From Acidobacteriota bacterium (lineage in GTDB: Bacteria; Acidobacteriota; Terriglobia; Bryobacterales; Bryobacteraceae), in contig JACTMJ010000028.1 of assembly GCA_014584705.1 (NCBI GenBank), positions 50,780 through 114,779 on the forward strand: 64,000 nt of DNA, written 5' to 3'. The position numbers and the translations under genes were made by a program. Below are positions 44,964 through 54,814 of the stretch, one piece after another (within the stretch, counting starts at the first letter, position 1; the number at the start of each line of letters is the position of its first letter). The notes below the pieces were generated by a model. That model ran no database searches, was not told the origin of the DNA, and saw only the letters and a program-made list of their open reading frames with translations.

Positions 44964-45950
44964 CTAACGGTTCAGCCGGGCCTTCTCGCGAGCCCGCTCC
45001 ATCGCCTTGGTGCTGCGCTCGCGATATAGGTCCAACGGCAACAGCCCGTACTCGCGAATCAGGTCGTCAACCGTGAGTTCCGGATCGAGTGAAGATAGCG
45101 TCGCCCAATCGTCGTCGTGGCCCCAATCGATCCGCACCCGTTGCCCGTACTTGCGCTGAATCTCGCGGAATTTCGCAAGGTGGAAGTCGATCTCGAAAAC
45201 GCGGCTGCCCAGCGGCAGCACCGCCCCGGTCCACCGCTGGTACTTGCCCGATTCCGACATCGTATTGCCGGTGACGTCGTAGATTCGGCCGGCTCCCGAT
45301 TGCGGTGAAGTCACCACGAAAACCTGGTTTTTCAGTGCCAGAGCGGAGGCTTGGCGCGCGGCGGGATACGCGGAAGGAAAGAAGATAAGTCGGGCGCCCT
45401 TCTTCTTCAGCAGCGCCCAGGTGTCCCACCAATTCACATCGAAGCAGATCTGGATCCCAATCCGCCCGAATTCGGTATCGAACACGGGCGCGTCCGGGTT
45501 GCCGGGTGTGATACCGGCCGCAATCTCCCCTTCCGTGGGGTGGATCTTGTCATAGATTCCGATAATCTCGCCGCCGCGCCCCACCACGACGGCGGAGTTG
45601 TAAACCCTGCCTGCGTCTTGCCTCGCCAGCCCGAAGATGACGTACACCGCGTGCTTCCGCGCCCATCCGCGGATTCGCTCGGTGACGGTTCCGCCTGGAA
45701 CCGCTTCGGGTGCTTGATCGGCAAAGTGCTCCGGCAAACAGACGATGTCGGGCCGGAAGGACAGTGCCTGCTCCATCCGGTCCAGAGTCTCCTCCAACAA
45801 CGCGGGCGTGCCGCGGTCCAACCGGTCCTGGCTGACGCTAACTACCCGGGCGAGCGGATTCCGCGGAGGGGTGGCAGGCACTCCCTCGGCGGCCCATCCG
45901 CTCGTCCAGGCTGCCAACGCGACGGCGAAAGCAACCAAGAGACTGCGCAT
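44964..45950 (-). CDS. Exported carbon-nitrogen hydrolase (nitrilase superfamily)
   Basis: Starting at the ATG at 45950, the product has 328 residues with a signal peptide (MRSLLVAFAVALAAWTSGWAAEG). The catalytic Glu-Lys-Cys set is intact: Glu in CLPEHF, Lys in YDKIHPTEGEI and Cys in IQICFDVNWWDT. The substrate is unknown; relatives hydrolyse amides and N-carbamoyl compounds. It follows the receptor gene with only five bases between, so it may act in the periplasm on what the receptor takes up. Secreted nitrilase-fold enzymes are less common than cytosolic ones. Confidence 0.85.
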   Translation of the reverse strand: MRSLLVAFAVALAAWTSGWAAEGVPATPPRNPLARVVSVSQDRLDRGTPALLEETLDRMEQALSFRPDIVCLPEHFADQAPEAVPGGTVTERIRGWARKHAVYVIFGLARQDAGRVYNSAVVVGRGGEIIGIYDKIHPTEGEIAAGITPGNPDAPVFDTEFGRIGIQICFDVNWWDTWALLKKKGARLIFFPSAYPAARQASALALKNQVFVVTSPQSGAGRIYDVTGNTMSESGKYQRWTGAVLPLGSRVFEIDFHLAKFREIQRKYGQRVRIDWGHDDDWATLSSLDPELTVDDLIREYGLLPLDLYRERSTKAMERAREKARLNR

Positions 45951-45955
45951 CCCGG

Positions 45956-48900
45956 CTACCACACCAGCCGCAACCCCAGTTGCACCTCGCGCGGAGACCG
46001 CGCGCAATCGACCGCTCCAAAGCCCGAGTCCGGGTCCGCCGCCGATCCGGCCGTGTCCGAACGGGGCACGAAGTTTGTGTTCACACCGCAGAACTGCGTG
46101 TGGTTGAAGGCATTGAAGAAATCCGCGCGAAATTGCAGCAGGGCTTCTTCACCGGACGGACGGGAGTTGAACCAGGGCAGGCGAAACTCCTTGAACGCCG
46201 AAATGTCCCAGTTGCTCACGCCCGGCATGCGCACAACCCCCTTGGCGGCATTGCCGATGGTGCCAGGCTCCTGCAGCACGAAGGCGTCCGTATTGAAGTA
46301 ACGCAGCAGCGTGCGTTGTCCTCTGGGAAGGTTTGGGTCTCCGATCAGGTTGGTTCGCTCGCATTCGGCGCCGAACAGTCCGGCATAGCCCCCTTCGCCG
46401 CAGACGCTCGCCGGCATCCCACTGCGGAACGCCGTAACGCCCGAGAGCTGCCAGCCGCCCAGCACGGAGCGGCTAAGGCCGCTTGCATTGTTGAAGAAGG
46501 GCAGTTCCCAGTTGTAGTTCATCGTGAGCGAGTGGCGCTGGTCGGCCGAAGCGAACCCCTTCTCAAGGGAGGGATTGTACGCATCATAGACCGCCGAATC
46601 GATGGCCTCGGAGTCCCGGTTGGCGACCGTGGAGATCGTGGTTGACCACGCGTAGGCCGCCTGGAACGTCAGCCCTCTTCCCATCCGGTGGCTGAACATG
46701 CCTTGCAGCGAGTTGTAGCGCGTGGAGCCCACACGTTCGTTCACGTAAATGTTCGAGTACCCGAGGTAGGGCCGCACCAAGTCCGGATTCACTTCCCCCT
46801 CGAAGACTTCCTTCCGGTACTGCGCGGGAACCTGATTGATGTCGCGGTTGCGGCCCTGGTGAATCTGGCGGCTCCCCACGTAGCTTAGATCGACGGTGGA
46901 GCGCGGAGCGAGTTCATACTGCGCGCCGAAACTGTACTGATAGCTGGTTGGCGTTTTGTAGACCGGATCGAGCACTTGCAGGAAGGTCGGCGCCTGCGGT
47001 GTCTCCGGATTGAATGGCGAGAGCTTTCCCGGCGAAAGCGCGGCAAACGAGAGGCTGGTCAGTTCGACCGTGCGGTTGTAGGGTGGCGGCAAGCCCAGGG
47101 CGCTCGTTAGCGAACCCGCGTCGCGCCCATGAAAGATCCCCGCGCCGGTGCGAATCACCAGACGGCGATTCGAGAGCGGCATCCAGGCAATCCCGAGTCG
47201 AGGCTCCCAATCCTGGAAGTGGCGCTCCACCAGCGCCGGCCCGGTCGCTTGCGGCGAACCGGGCGTGACGATGCCATTCAGGGTGTCGCACAGTTCCGGA
47301 TCGACCAGTCCGTCGTCGTCGAAGGCGGACACGGAGCAGCGTGAGCGGTCGTAGAGGCTCGGGTAGAAATTCGAGATATTGTCCTGCGCCGAACGGGCCG
47401 GTCCAAGATACTGCCACCGCAGGCCGATATCGAGGGTGAGGTTGGAATTCACCTTCCACGTATCGGCCACGTAAATGCCAAGATCGTTCAGCCGACTGGG
47501 AACCACGTTCTTCGTCTGCTCCTCCTGATAGGAACGGACGTTTCCCAAAAGCATGGCGTACATGGAGCGGAACTTGAAATACCCGGCCGTGAAATCGCCC
47601 GAACCGTTCGCCGGTTCACTGAGTCTTCCGGAGCTCCAGTCAAAACCCGCCTTGAAGTTGTGCGCGCCCGTTGTATAGGAAATGTTGTCCCGCACCTGAA
47701 AGATCTCCATGTCGTTCCGGTAATTCGACCGGTGCTTGAGGCTGTCGAACCCGTCAAATCCCCGGTTCCGCGGCCAGGAACCGCTGGTCTCCGGAAACAG
47801 TTCGGTATAGGTGTAACCGTCCCTGGAGAGCAGCTTCGGATCGGACGTCTTGCCATCCACCAAGCCGAACGGCCGTGCGTTGTAGCCGAACTGAGCGACA
47901 TTCAGCAATCGCGGGCTAAGGATATTGGTGAGGTTCGCAACCAGATTCTTGCTGGCGAAATAGAGGTCGCTGTTCACGGAAGGAAACTGGTCGTCGGTCC
48001 ACGCGCCCTGGTAATTCGTCGCGGCCTGGTCTTCCTGCACGTAGCGAAACATCAGGCGGGTGTTGTCCGTGAAATTGTGATCCCACCGCCCCATCTCCTG
48101 GTTGTGAACCACATAGTTGTTGGGGCTGTCGATCCAGTTAAAACCGTGGACCGTGAAGTCCGCGTTGGGCAGAGGATAGCGCGCGAGCATCGCGGTGGAG
48201 TTCGGGTCAATCATGCTCTGTGGCACGTTGGGTCCATCCACCAGTTGCTCCATCGGGTCGAAAGCCTGTGGAGTACATGGTCCCGTGGTCATCGCGCACG
48301 TGGGGTCCAGAATTCCCGCCCGCTGCCGTGCCGTGGGAACCGTGCCTGTCTGAACGACTCCACGGCTCTCCCGGCGGCCTTCGTATGAGAAGAAGAAGAA
48401 GTCCTTCGTCCGGTCCTGGTTGTATGCTCCCGGAATCCAGAATGGCCCACCGACGGTGACGCCGAAATCGTGCTGTCGCAGCTTGCTTTTCGTGCCGCCG
48501 GTGGAGTTCAGGAAGAAATCGGCCGCATCCAGTTTGTCGTTTCGCATGAACTCGAACGCGGATCCATGGAACTGCTGCGTGCCGGCCTTGGTAACGACGT
48601 TCACGATGCCGCCCGTGCCGCCGCCGTATTCGGCACTGTAGTTGCCGCGCAGCACCCGAAACTCTTCGATCGAATCCGCCGATGGCGTTACCGCGTTCCC
48701 GTTGTTCGAGCCGAGGCCCATATTGGAAACGCCATCCACCATCCAGACGTTGGAGTTCGATTGGCCACCGTTGATAGAGACGCCGGTATCGGCGCTCAAG
48801 CCCGTCCCGCCGCTCAGGCGGCCGCCTTCCGGCGAGATCCCGGGAAACAGGTCAAGCACCTGCGAGTACACGCGCCCGTTGAGCGGGAGGTTCTGGATCT

Positions 48901-49330
48901 GAACCGGCGCGACAAGATTGGAAAGATCCGCGCTCTCCGTCTGCAAGTCGCCCGCCTCGCTTTGCACCGTGATGCTTTGCGTGGTCTGTCCCACCTCCAT
49001 CTTGACGATCAGATGCAGCCGGTCGCTCACGTCCAGGCGGATCCCCTCCGCATGGTAAGTCTTGAACCCCGGAACCTCCACCGTCAACTGGTAATTCCCC
49101 ACCGGAAGACTGTTGAAGACGAACAATCCGGCGGAACTTGTGGGCGCGCGGCGGCTGCTCCCGGTCAATGTATTCGTGATCGCTACATTGGCATTCGGGA
49201 TGATTCCCTCCGCTGGGTCCATCACAGTGCCAGACACCGTCCCGGTGCTTGTCTGCGCATCGAGTGCGGGCAGGATTGATAAGGCCAGCGCAATCGCCAG
49301 ACCAAAAAACAAATAGAGCCGGACTTTCAT
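45956..49330 (-). CDS. TonB-dependent receptor with carboxypeptidase-regulatory-like domain
   Basis: The ATG at 49330 (AGGGG eight bases before) gives about 1124 residues. A signal peptide (MKVRLYLFFGLAIALALSILPALDA) is followed by a CarboxypepD_reg domain (TVSGTVMDPAEGIIPNANVAITN), typical of the large Acidobacteria OMPs. A plug domain (LPLNGRVYSQVLDLFPGISPEGG, GGQSNSNVWMVDGVSNMG) and a long beta-barrel follow, ending in the aromatic RLVW. It should import a large polymer or nutrient through the outer membrane. The nitrilase-fold gene follows directly, and a CadC-like regulator is divergent from it. Confidence 0.9.
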   Translation of the reverse strand: MKVRLYLFFGLAIALALSILPALDAQTSTGTVSGTVMDPAEGIIPNANVAITNTLTGSSRRAPTSSAGLFVFNSLPVGNYQLTVEVPGFKTYHAEGIRLDVSDRLHLIVKMEVGQTTQSITVQSEAGDLQTESADLSNLVAPVQIQNLPLNGRVYSQVLDLFPGISPEGGRLSGGTGLSADTGVSINGGQSNSNVWMVDGVSNMGLGSNNGNAVTPSADSIEEFRVLRGNYSAEYGGGTGGIVNVVTKAGTQQFHGSAFEFMRNDKLDAADFFLNSTGGTKSKLRQHDFGVTVGGPFWIPGAYNQDRTKDFFFFSYEGRRESRGVVQTGTVPTARQRAGILDPTCAMTTGPCTPQAFDPMEQLVDGPNVPQSMIDPNSTAMLARYPLPNADFTVHGFNWIDSPNNYVVHNQEMGRWDHNFTDNTRLMFRYVQEDQAATNYQGAWTDDQFPSVNSDLYFASKNLVANLTNILSPRLLNVAQFGYNARPFGLVDGKTSDPKLLSRDGYTYTELFPETSGSWPRNRGFDGFDSLKHRSNYRNDMEIFQVRDNISYTTGAHNFKAGFDWSSGRLSEPANGSGDFTAGYFKFRSMYAMLLGNVRSYQEEQTKNVVPSRLNDLGIYVADTWKVNSNLTLDIGLRWQYLGPARSAQDNISNFYPSLYDRSRCSVSAFDDDGLVDPELCDTLNGIVTPGSPQATGPALVERHFQDWEPRLGIAWMPLSNRRLVIRTGAGIFHGRDAGSLTSALGLPPPYNRTVELTSLSFAALSPGKLSPFNPETPQAPTFLQVLDPVYKTPTSYQYSFGAQYELAPRSTVDLSYVGSRQIHQGRNRDINQVPAQYRKEVFEGEVNPDLVRPYLGYSNIYVNERVGSTRYNSLQGMFSHRMGRGLTFQAAYAWSTTISTVANRDSEAIDSAVYDAYNPSLEKGFASADQRHSLTMNYNWELPFFNNASGLSRSVLGGWQLSGVTAFRSGMPASVCGEGGYAGLFGAECERTNLIGDPNLPRGQRTLLRYFNTDAFVLQEPGTIGNAAKGVVRMPGVSNWDISAFKEFRLPWFNSRPSGEEALLQFRADFFNAFNHTQFCGVNTNFVPRSDTAGSAADPDSGFGAVDCARSPREVQLGLRLVW

Positions 49331-49570
49331 CGGCAGTCCCCTTTCGAGAGAAGGCAGTTTCCGGCGTGCGGAGTGGATGTGCCACCCGACGCCGGAATTC
49401 TCCTTGGGCAATGCTATGAGCCTCGGCAATGGGAGTCAAATCAATTCCCCATCACTTGGATATCACTGGGTAAGCCACTGAAGTTACAACACTTACTACC
49501 GTGCGTCACCGCCGCCCGCATGTCCTTATCGCGCGGGGTCGAATGCGGTGAATGCCATCTCGCAACCCGG

Positions 49571-49579
49571 TGTTATAAT
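49571..49579 (+). promoter_or_regulatory. Extended -10 (TGnTATAAT) for the CadC-like gene
   Basis: TGT then TATAAT (49574-49579), an extended -10 element with no good -35 at the expected place. It lies about 27 bases before the ATG at 49606 and suits an activator-assisted promoter. Confidence 0.6.
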
Positions 49580-49605
49580 CACTCCGACGGAGCGATAGAG
49601 TAAGG

Positions 49606-51870
49606 ATGGCGACGACCTCATCCCCTGAATCCGGCAGCGGGAGAACAGGCTCTCTCCGTGCTCCCTGCGCACTTTGGCGCTTCGGGAGCTTCGAGGTGGA
49701 TCCGGAAACGGAGGAACTCCGCAAGAGCGGAGTGCGCCTTCACCTTCCAAGCCAGCCTTTCCAGGTTCTGATGCTTCTCCTTCGCCGGGCCGGCGACGTC
49801 GTCTCGCGAGAGGAACTGCAGCAGTGGCTATGGCCGGAAGGTCCCCCCGCGGATTCGGACCACTCTCTGAGTACCGCCGTGAACCGGCTGCGAACCACGC
49901 TATGCGACACTGCCGGGGAAGCCCGCTACGTGGAAACGCTGCCGCGCCGCGGCTATCGCTTTGTCGCACCCGTGGAGAGGGTCGAGAGAGAAGCCCCTTG
50001 CCACTCGGGGGTCGAAATCGAATCGGTACCGCCGGCCTCGTTCGCCAGATCCCCGTCTACGCGGAGATGGTGGGTGCCGGCTCTGGCAATCGCCTCGATC
50101 GTCGCCGCCGTGGTGACTCTGATTTGGATCTTGAGCAGCCGATCCTTACCCCGGGATGCCTCGCAGCCCCAGACCCTCACCGATCTTCCGGGCACGGAAA
50201 CCACTCCGACCTGGTCCCCAAACGGCGGACAAATCGCCTTCGCATGGGACGGTGGAGAAGGCAGAAAGCTGGATATCTATCTGCTTGATCTCCTATCGAA
50301 AGCCCGGTCTCGCGTGACCAGGATCGCTGGCAACGCCTTTGCCCCCGCCTTTTCCCCGGATGGGGGGCGCATTGCCTTCTACCGGCGCGCCGGGGATAGC
50401 GCATATCTCCACATCGCCGATTCCAGCCGCCGGGAAATGACGGAGACCGCGGGATTTGGGCTCAACGTTGGGCCGGATGTTCGGTTCTCCGTCGAATCCG
50501 CTCGCGCGGCCACGCCGGACCTCGCGGCCTTGTCCTGGTCGCCGGATGCACGCGAGATCGCCTATGTGGACAAGAGCAGACCGGACGCGCCTTACAGTAT
50601 ATTCGTGCTTCTCGTGAGCGCATGGCGCGGAGAAGCGCTCACTTGGCCTCCGTCGGGAATCCGGGGCGATGGCGCTCCCGCATTCTCTCCCGACGGTCGG
50701 CGTCTCGCATTCATCCGCAGTGAGAGCGAATCGAATGCGGATCTCTATCTGCTCTCCCTGAACGGGGGAAGCCCCCGGCGCCTCACCAGTGATCGCTGCC
50801 GTGTCCGGGGCATTGTCTGGTCGAGCGACGGGAAGAACCTCATTTTCTCGTCGGAACGCTCCGGAGAACCGGCGCTCTGGCGTATTGCGGTGGAAAATGG
50901 CGTCATCGAGCGTGTCCCCCAAGTGCGAGAAGCAGCCGTACTCCCGGCAATTTCCGCGAAGACGGGCAATCTCGCCTACGTACGCTGGCCGCTTCGGGAG
51001 GAGATCGTCCGAATATCGCTTCAACCCGCCCTGGGCTCCCGTCAGGAAGCTGTCGCGGAACCCGCCGGCGTTGAGAGTTTCTCTCAGGATGCGAGCAACC
51101 CGGAGTTCTCTCCCGACGGAAGCAGGGTCGCTTTTTCCGCGGGGGCACCGGACCGCAACAAGATCTGGGTTGCCGACGCCGACGGGAAGAACGCCGTAGC
51201 CCTGACCAATGAAGGTGGCTATTCCGGCAGCCCGCGGTGGTCTCCCGATGGCCGTTTCATTGCCTTCGACTTCCGGGCAACCAACAATTTCGGTGTTTAC
51301 GACGCTTTTGTTGTCGATGCAAAGGGTGGAAAGCCGAGAGCGCTCACCACCGGCCCGGGGCAGAATACGCGCCCGGCCTGGTCCTCCGACGGACGCTCTC
51401 TCTATTTCGCGTCGGACCGCTCCGGCACTCAGCAGATCTGGAAGATTCCGGCCGAGGGTGGCGTCGCGCGCCAGATCACTCGGAACGGTGGGTCCGAGGC
51501 TGAAGAATCCCTCGATGGAAGAACCCTCTATTACAGCCGTCGCTCCGTTCCCGGTTTGTGGAGCATACCCGCCGATGGTGGAGCGGAAACTCTTGTGATC
51601 CCGGATTTGCAATGGGAAAACTCCCGCAACTGGACGGTGATGCCCGGCGCCATCTACTATCTGTTCCGCGAGGGAAGCCGCGCTTCGGATTGGACCTATT
51701 GGCTCAAGCGCTATGACGTACGGAGTGGCGTGTCCAAGCAGGCAATACGACTCGGGAACCTGCCGATTGTCAATGGACGCTGTTCTGTTTCATCCGGGAT
51801 GCAGACCCTTCTGTGTGTGCAGGAACGGCGAACTGAAACGGATCTGGCATTGCTGACCGGCTTCCAATAG
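49606..51870 (+). CDS. CadC-like winged-helix regulator with a PD40/WD40 beta-propeller
   Basis: A 754-residue one-component membrane regulator. Residues about 24-118 are an OmpR/PhoB-like winged helix (FGSFEVDPETEELRKSGVRLHLPSQPFQVLMLLLRR, ...ARYVETLPRRGYRFVAPV). A membrane helix follows (WVPALAIASIVAAVVTLIWIL). Then comes a beta-propeller with at least eight repeats of the type PxWSPDGxxIAF, for example TPTWSPNGGQIAF, PAFSPDGRRLAF, PEFSPDGSRVAF and PAWSSDGRSLYF, presumably in the periplasm. This architecture is abundant in Acidobacteria. It is divergent from the receptor-nitrilase pair, so it may control it. The ligand is unknown. Confidence 0.9.
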   Translation: MATTSSPESGSGRTGSLRAPCALWRFGSFEVDPETEELRKSGVRLHLPSQPFQVLMLLLRRAGDVVSREELQQWLWPEGPPADSDHSLSTAVNRLRTTLCDTAGEARYVETLPRRGYRFVAPVERVEREAPCHSGVEIESVPPASFARSPSTRRWWVPALAIASIVAAVVTLIWILSSRSLPRDASQPQTLTDLPGTETTPTWSPNGGQIAFAWDGGEGRKLDIYLLDLLSKARSRVTRIAGNAFAPAFSPDGGRIAFYRRAGDSAYLHIADSSRREMTETAGFGLNVGPDVRFSVESARAATPDLAALSWSPDAREIAYVDKSRPDAPYSIFVLLVSAWRGEALTWPPSGIRGDGAPAFSPDGRRLAFIRSESESNADLYLLSLNGGSPRRLTSDRCRVRGIVWSSDGKNLIFSSERSGEPALWRIAVENGVIERVPQVREAAVLPAISAKTGNLAYVRWPLREEIVRISLQPALGSRQEAVAEPAGVESFSQDASNPEFSPDGSRVAFSAGAPDRNKIWVADADGKNAVALTNEGGYSGSPRWSPDGRFIAFDFRATNNFGVYDAFVVDAKGGKPRALTTGPGQNTRPAWSSDGRSLYFASDRSGTQQIWKIPAEGGVARQITRNGGSEAEESLDGRTLYYSRRSVPGLWSIPADGGAETLVIPDLQWENSRNWTVMPGAIYYLFREGSRASDWTYWLKRYDVRSGVSKQAIRLGNLPIVNGRCSVSSGMQTLLCVQERRTETDLALLTGFQ

Positions 51871-52012
51871 TTGCGAGGCACAGCCGCGCGGTAATCTCGC
51901 TGATCCGTGCCGCAGCCTCTGCTGAAGCCAGGCTCCACGACGGTGCAAGCTTCCCGCATCCCCCGGCTCACAATCCTTTATTGATCTCAGACCAAATTCG
52001 TGCGAGATTCCG

Positions 52013-52042
52013 TTGACAGCGTTCTTTTGATGCTTCTATATT
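52013..52042 (+). promoter_or_regulatory. Sigma70-type promoter of the siderophore receptor gene
   Basis: TTGACA (52013-52018), an 18-base spacer and TATATT (52037-52042). It predicts a start near 52049, giving a leader of about 280 bases before the ATG at 52331. Confidence 0.6.
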
Positions 52043-52045
52043 GAA

Positions 52046-52066
52046 AGATGCCACTCAGTGGCATCT
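52046..52066. promoter_or_regulatory. 21-base perfect palindrome at the predicted transcription start
   Basis: AGATGCCACT (52046-52055), C, AGTGGCATCT (52057-52066). The arms are exact. It overlaps the predicted start of transcription, so it is either a repressor operator or a 5' stabilising hairpin. Confidence 0.6.
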
Positions 52067-52330
52067 GAGAAATTGCAGAACGGTATCCAATCCGGCATCC
52101 CAAGGCTCTAGTTGGGCAGGTTTCCGTCAGCATTGAGCGCGAATCGTGATCCATCGAAAGAGCTGATCGGGCAGCCGGACCCCGGGTTTGCAAGACACTG
52201 TCAATTGCCAAAGAAAACCGTGCATGGGGCTTCTTCGCGAGACGGCAACTTTATATATCGGACTCATTTGATCTTATATTGCGCGGCACGCCGCCTCGCA
52301 AATGCCGCCACTCCACGTTGGAGATATTGT

Positions 52331-54787
52331 ATGACTTGTTCTTTCACAAATGGTGAATCCAATTCCTGCCGATACCGCCCCGGCGCTTTCTGCCGCCGCG
52401 GACTCGTTCACACCTTCGCCGGGGTGCTGATTCCGCTCTGCTTCTCCGCGGATGCTCCCGCCCAGCAATCCGCCGCTTGCTCCGGCCCCATATCGGGCGC
52501 TCCGGCCAAGGTCGCCGGTCTCGTCATGGACACGAGTTCGGCCGCAATCTCCGCCGCGGTCGTCACCATCGGCTGCGGCAATGTGCAAAAGTCGGTGGAG
52601 ACGCCGCTCGACGGCCGCTTTCTCGTCGAACTGGCCCCCGGCTCCTACGTCCTTACCGTTCACAAGCCGGGGTTCGCGCCGCACACGGAATCCGTTTCTT
52701 TGAGTGCTTCCGCCGAGACGAAGCGCGACATCACTCTGCGTCTCGCCCCTGCCGCGGATTCCATCACGGTGACCGCGGGTGGTTTTGAGCAACTTGTCCG
52801 GGAAGCACCGGCCAGCGTCTCCATTGTTGCGGCGCAGGAACTCGAAACTCGGCGCGTCTCTGATCTCGCCCAGGCGCTTTCCGACGTGGAAGGAGTCGAT
52901 GTCTCCGGCGATGCCGGCAAGACCGGCGGTGTTTCCATCAGCATGCGCGGCATGCCCAGCGACTACACCCTCGTGCTCATCGACGGCAAGCGGCAGAACT
53001 CCGCCGGCAACGTGACCCCCAACGGGTTTGGCGAAACCTCCACCAGCTTCATGCCTCCCGTCGGCGCGATTGACCGAATCGAAGTCGTGCGTGGCCCGAT
53101 GTCCACTCTCTACGGATCCGATGCCATGGGCGGTGTCGTCAATGTCATCACGCGCCGGGTGGGTGAACGCTGGAGCGGCTCCCTTACCGTCGACGGAACG
53201 CTGCAAACAAATCGCGATTACGGGGACACGGGCAAGGGCAGTGTCTACCTCGCTGGACCCGTCATTGAGAATCGGCTCGGCGTCGCCCTTCGTGGCAGCG
53301 CGTTCCGCCGCGAGGCCGCTTCACTGAAGTATGAAAACGTCAACGGCCAGGCCGTCCCCATCACCTCGTTCGGCCTCAGCCCCACGCAATCCGACATCCA
53401 GAACGTCGGCACCCGCGTGAACTACATGCTCAACGCCAACAATGAAATCTACTTCGACTACGATTCGATGTTCCAGCGATACAACAACGACAATCGCCAG
53501 TTGGGCACCGTCGGCCTTCAGGGCGGCTATGAGGATCGCCTCCGCTTCAACCGTCACCAGTCCATGCTCTCCCACGTAGCCCGCTTTAGTTTCGGCCAGC
53601 TCGATTCGAGCTACGCACGCAATACAACGGAAACCAAGGGGCGCACCATTCCGCCCGGCACACCCGGCCGTGTGCCCGGCGACGCCCGCACGCTGGAGAA
53701 CACGAACAATGTCGTGGATTCCAAGCTGGTCGCCGCTGTGGGCCTTACGCACACCCTCTCCGTGGGCGGACAGTGGTGGGATGCCAACATGGTGGATGCC
53801 GTCGCCCCCGCGCCCTATGACCATCGCCAGGCTGCCGTCTTCGCCGAAGACGAATGGCGTCTCGCCCGCACGCTCGCCCTCACGCTCGGCTTCCGCTACG
53901 ACAACCACAATACCTTTGGTGGCAACACCAGCCCCCGCGCTTATCTGGTTTACTCACCCACCAGCTTCGTCACCCTTAAGGGCGGCGTGAGCCGCGGATT
54001 CAAGACGCCGCAATTGAACCAACTCGCCACTGGGATTGTCGGTTTCGGTCGTCAGGGCACACTTCCCCTCATCGGCAGCCCGGGACTCAAGCCGGAAACC
54101 AGCACGAGCACGGAAACCGGAGCATCCTTCAATCTGAATGCCGTCAGCCTGGGCTTCACTCTTTTCCACAACAGCTTCAACGACAAGATCGCCACCGGTC
54201 CCGGCCTGGAAAACTGCAGTTTCGCGGGTTCCCCGAATCGCCCCGGCTGCGTGGATTTCGGTTACTGGCCCAACGTCGATCTCTTCGGCCAGCAGATCAA
54301 CGTGGATGAAGCCGTCACCCGCGGCGTCGAGACCTATATGCAGGCGTCGCTCCCCTTCCGCTTTAACCTCCGTCATAACTACACGTTCACGGAAAGCGAG
54401 CAGCGCAGCGGTGCAGCGATCGGGCGGCCTCTCGTGAACACGCCGAAGCACATGTACAACGCCACGCTTCGACACCGGACCACCTCAAGACTGAGCACCT
54501 GGGTTCGCGTCGAGGCCCGCTCCAGCCGTACCCGCGGCACAAGCGCGGCGGCGTTGGCGGCTGCTGATCAACTCGGCCCCTTCAAAGGCTACGGTCTCGC
54601 CCATTTCGGCGCCAACTACAAGTTAACGGACCACATCATTTTGAACGCGACCGTCTACAACGTCTTCAATACGAACTTCCTCACCTACCGGCCCTATCTT
54701 TCGAGCGGCATAACAAGCTACGCCAGCGACTACAATAACCTCCAGGAACCCCGCAGAGTCTGGGTCTCCCTCAGCTACAACTTCTAA
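52331..54787 (+). CDS. TonB-dependent siderophore-type receptor (CirA/FepA-like)
   Basis: From the ATG at 52331 (TTGGAG eight bases before) the product has 818 residues. A signal region (GVLIPLCFSADAPAQQSA) is followed by a CarboxypepD_reg domain (AKVAGLVMDTSSAAISAAVVTI), then a plug domain very like CirA: SMRGMPSDYTLVLIDGKRQN, IDRIEVVRGPMSTLYGSDAMGGVVNVI. The barrel ends in a terminal Phe (VWVSLSYNF), as required for outer-membrane insertion. It probably imports a ferric siderophore or similar metal chelate, an inference from the plug similarity. The promoter carries a palindrome. Confidence 0.9.
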   Translation: MTCSFTNGESNSCRYRPGAFCRRGLVHTFAGVLIPLCFSADAPAQQSAACSGPISGAPAKVAGLVMDTSSAAISAAVVTIGCGNVQKSVETPLDGRFLVELAPGSYVLTVHKPGFAPHTESVSLSASAETKRDITLRLAPAADSITVTAGGFEQLVREAPASVSIVAAQELETRRVSDLAQALSDVEGVDVSGDAGKTGGVSISMRGMPSDYTLVLIDGKRQNSAGNVTPNGFGETSTSFMPPVGAIDRIEVVRGPMSTLYGSDAMGGVVNVITRRVGERWSGSLTVDGTLQTNRDYGDTGKGSVYLAGPVIENRLGVALRGSAFRREAASLKYENVNGQAVPITSFGLSPTQSDIQNVGTRVNYMLNANNEIYFDYDSMFQRYNNDNRQLGTVGLQGGYEDRLRFNRHQSMLSHVARFSFGQLDSSYARNTTETKGRTIPPGTPGRVPGDARTLENTNNVVDSKLVAAVGLTHTLSVGGQWWDANMVDAVAPAPYDHRQAAVFAEDEWRLARTLALTLGFRYDNHNTFGGNTSPRAYLVYSPTSFVTLKGGVSRGFKTPQLNQLATGIVGFGRQGTLPLIGSPGLKPETSTSTETGASFNLNAVSLGFTLFHNSFNDKIATGPGLENCSFAGSPNRPGCVDFGYWPNVDLFGQQINVDEAVTRGVETYMQASLPFRFNLRHNYTFTESEQRSGAAIGRPLVNTPKHMYNATLRHRTTSRLSTWVRVEARSSRTRGTSAAALAAADQLGPFKGYGLAHFGANYKLTDHIILNATVYNVFNTNFLTYRPYLSSGITSYASDYNNLQEPRRVWVSLSYNF

Positions 54788-54814
54788 GACTCGCCTTACC
54801 CCCTTCTGAAACTC

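Larger units (their letters stand above)
51871..52330. other. 460-base gene-free interval with the leader of the siderophore receptor
   Basis: No protein gene was found; a frame extending the downstream receptor back to 52112 lacks a start with support. It holds the promoter at 52013-52042, the palindrome at 52046-52066 and then about 265 bases of leader, AT-rich in its second half (a TTTATATATC stretch near 52250). I found no conserved riboswitch core; cobalamin-type elements were looked for and not seen. Confidence 0.6.

Noticed and set aside
46026..46645. Several plus-strand frames opposite the receptor gene
   Set aside because: They lack start sites and motifs and follow the codon pattern of the opposite strand.
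52046..52066. Cobalamin riboswitch core suggested by GCCACT
   Set aside because: The flanking conserved blocks and the kissing-loop element are absent; the match is a palindrome arm.
52112..52330. Extension of the siderophore receptor to a start at 52112
   Set aside because: The added 73 residues show no signal peptide, and the supported ATG at 52331 has a good ribosome site.
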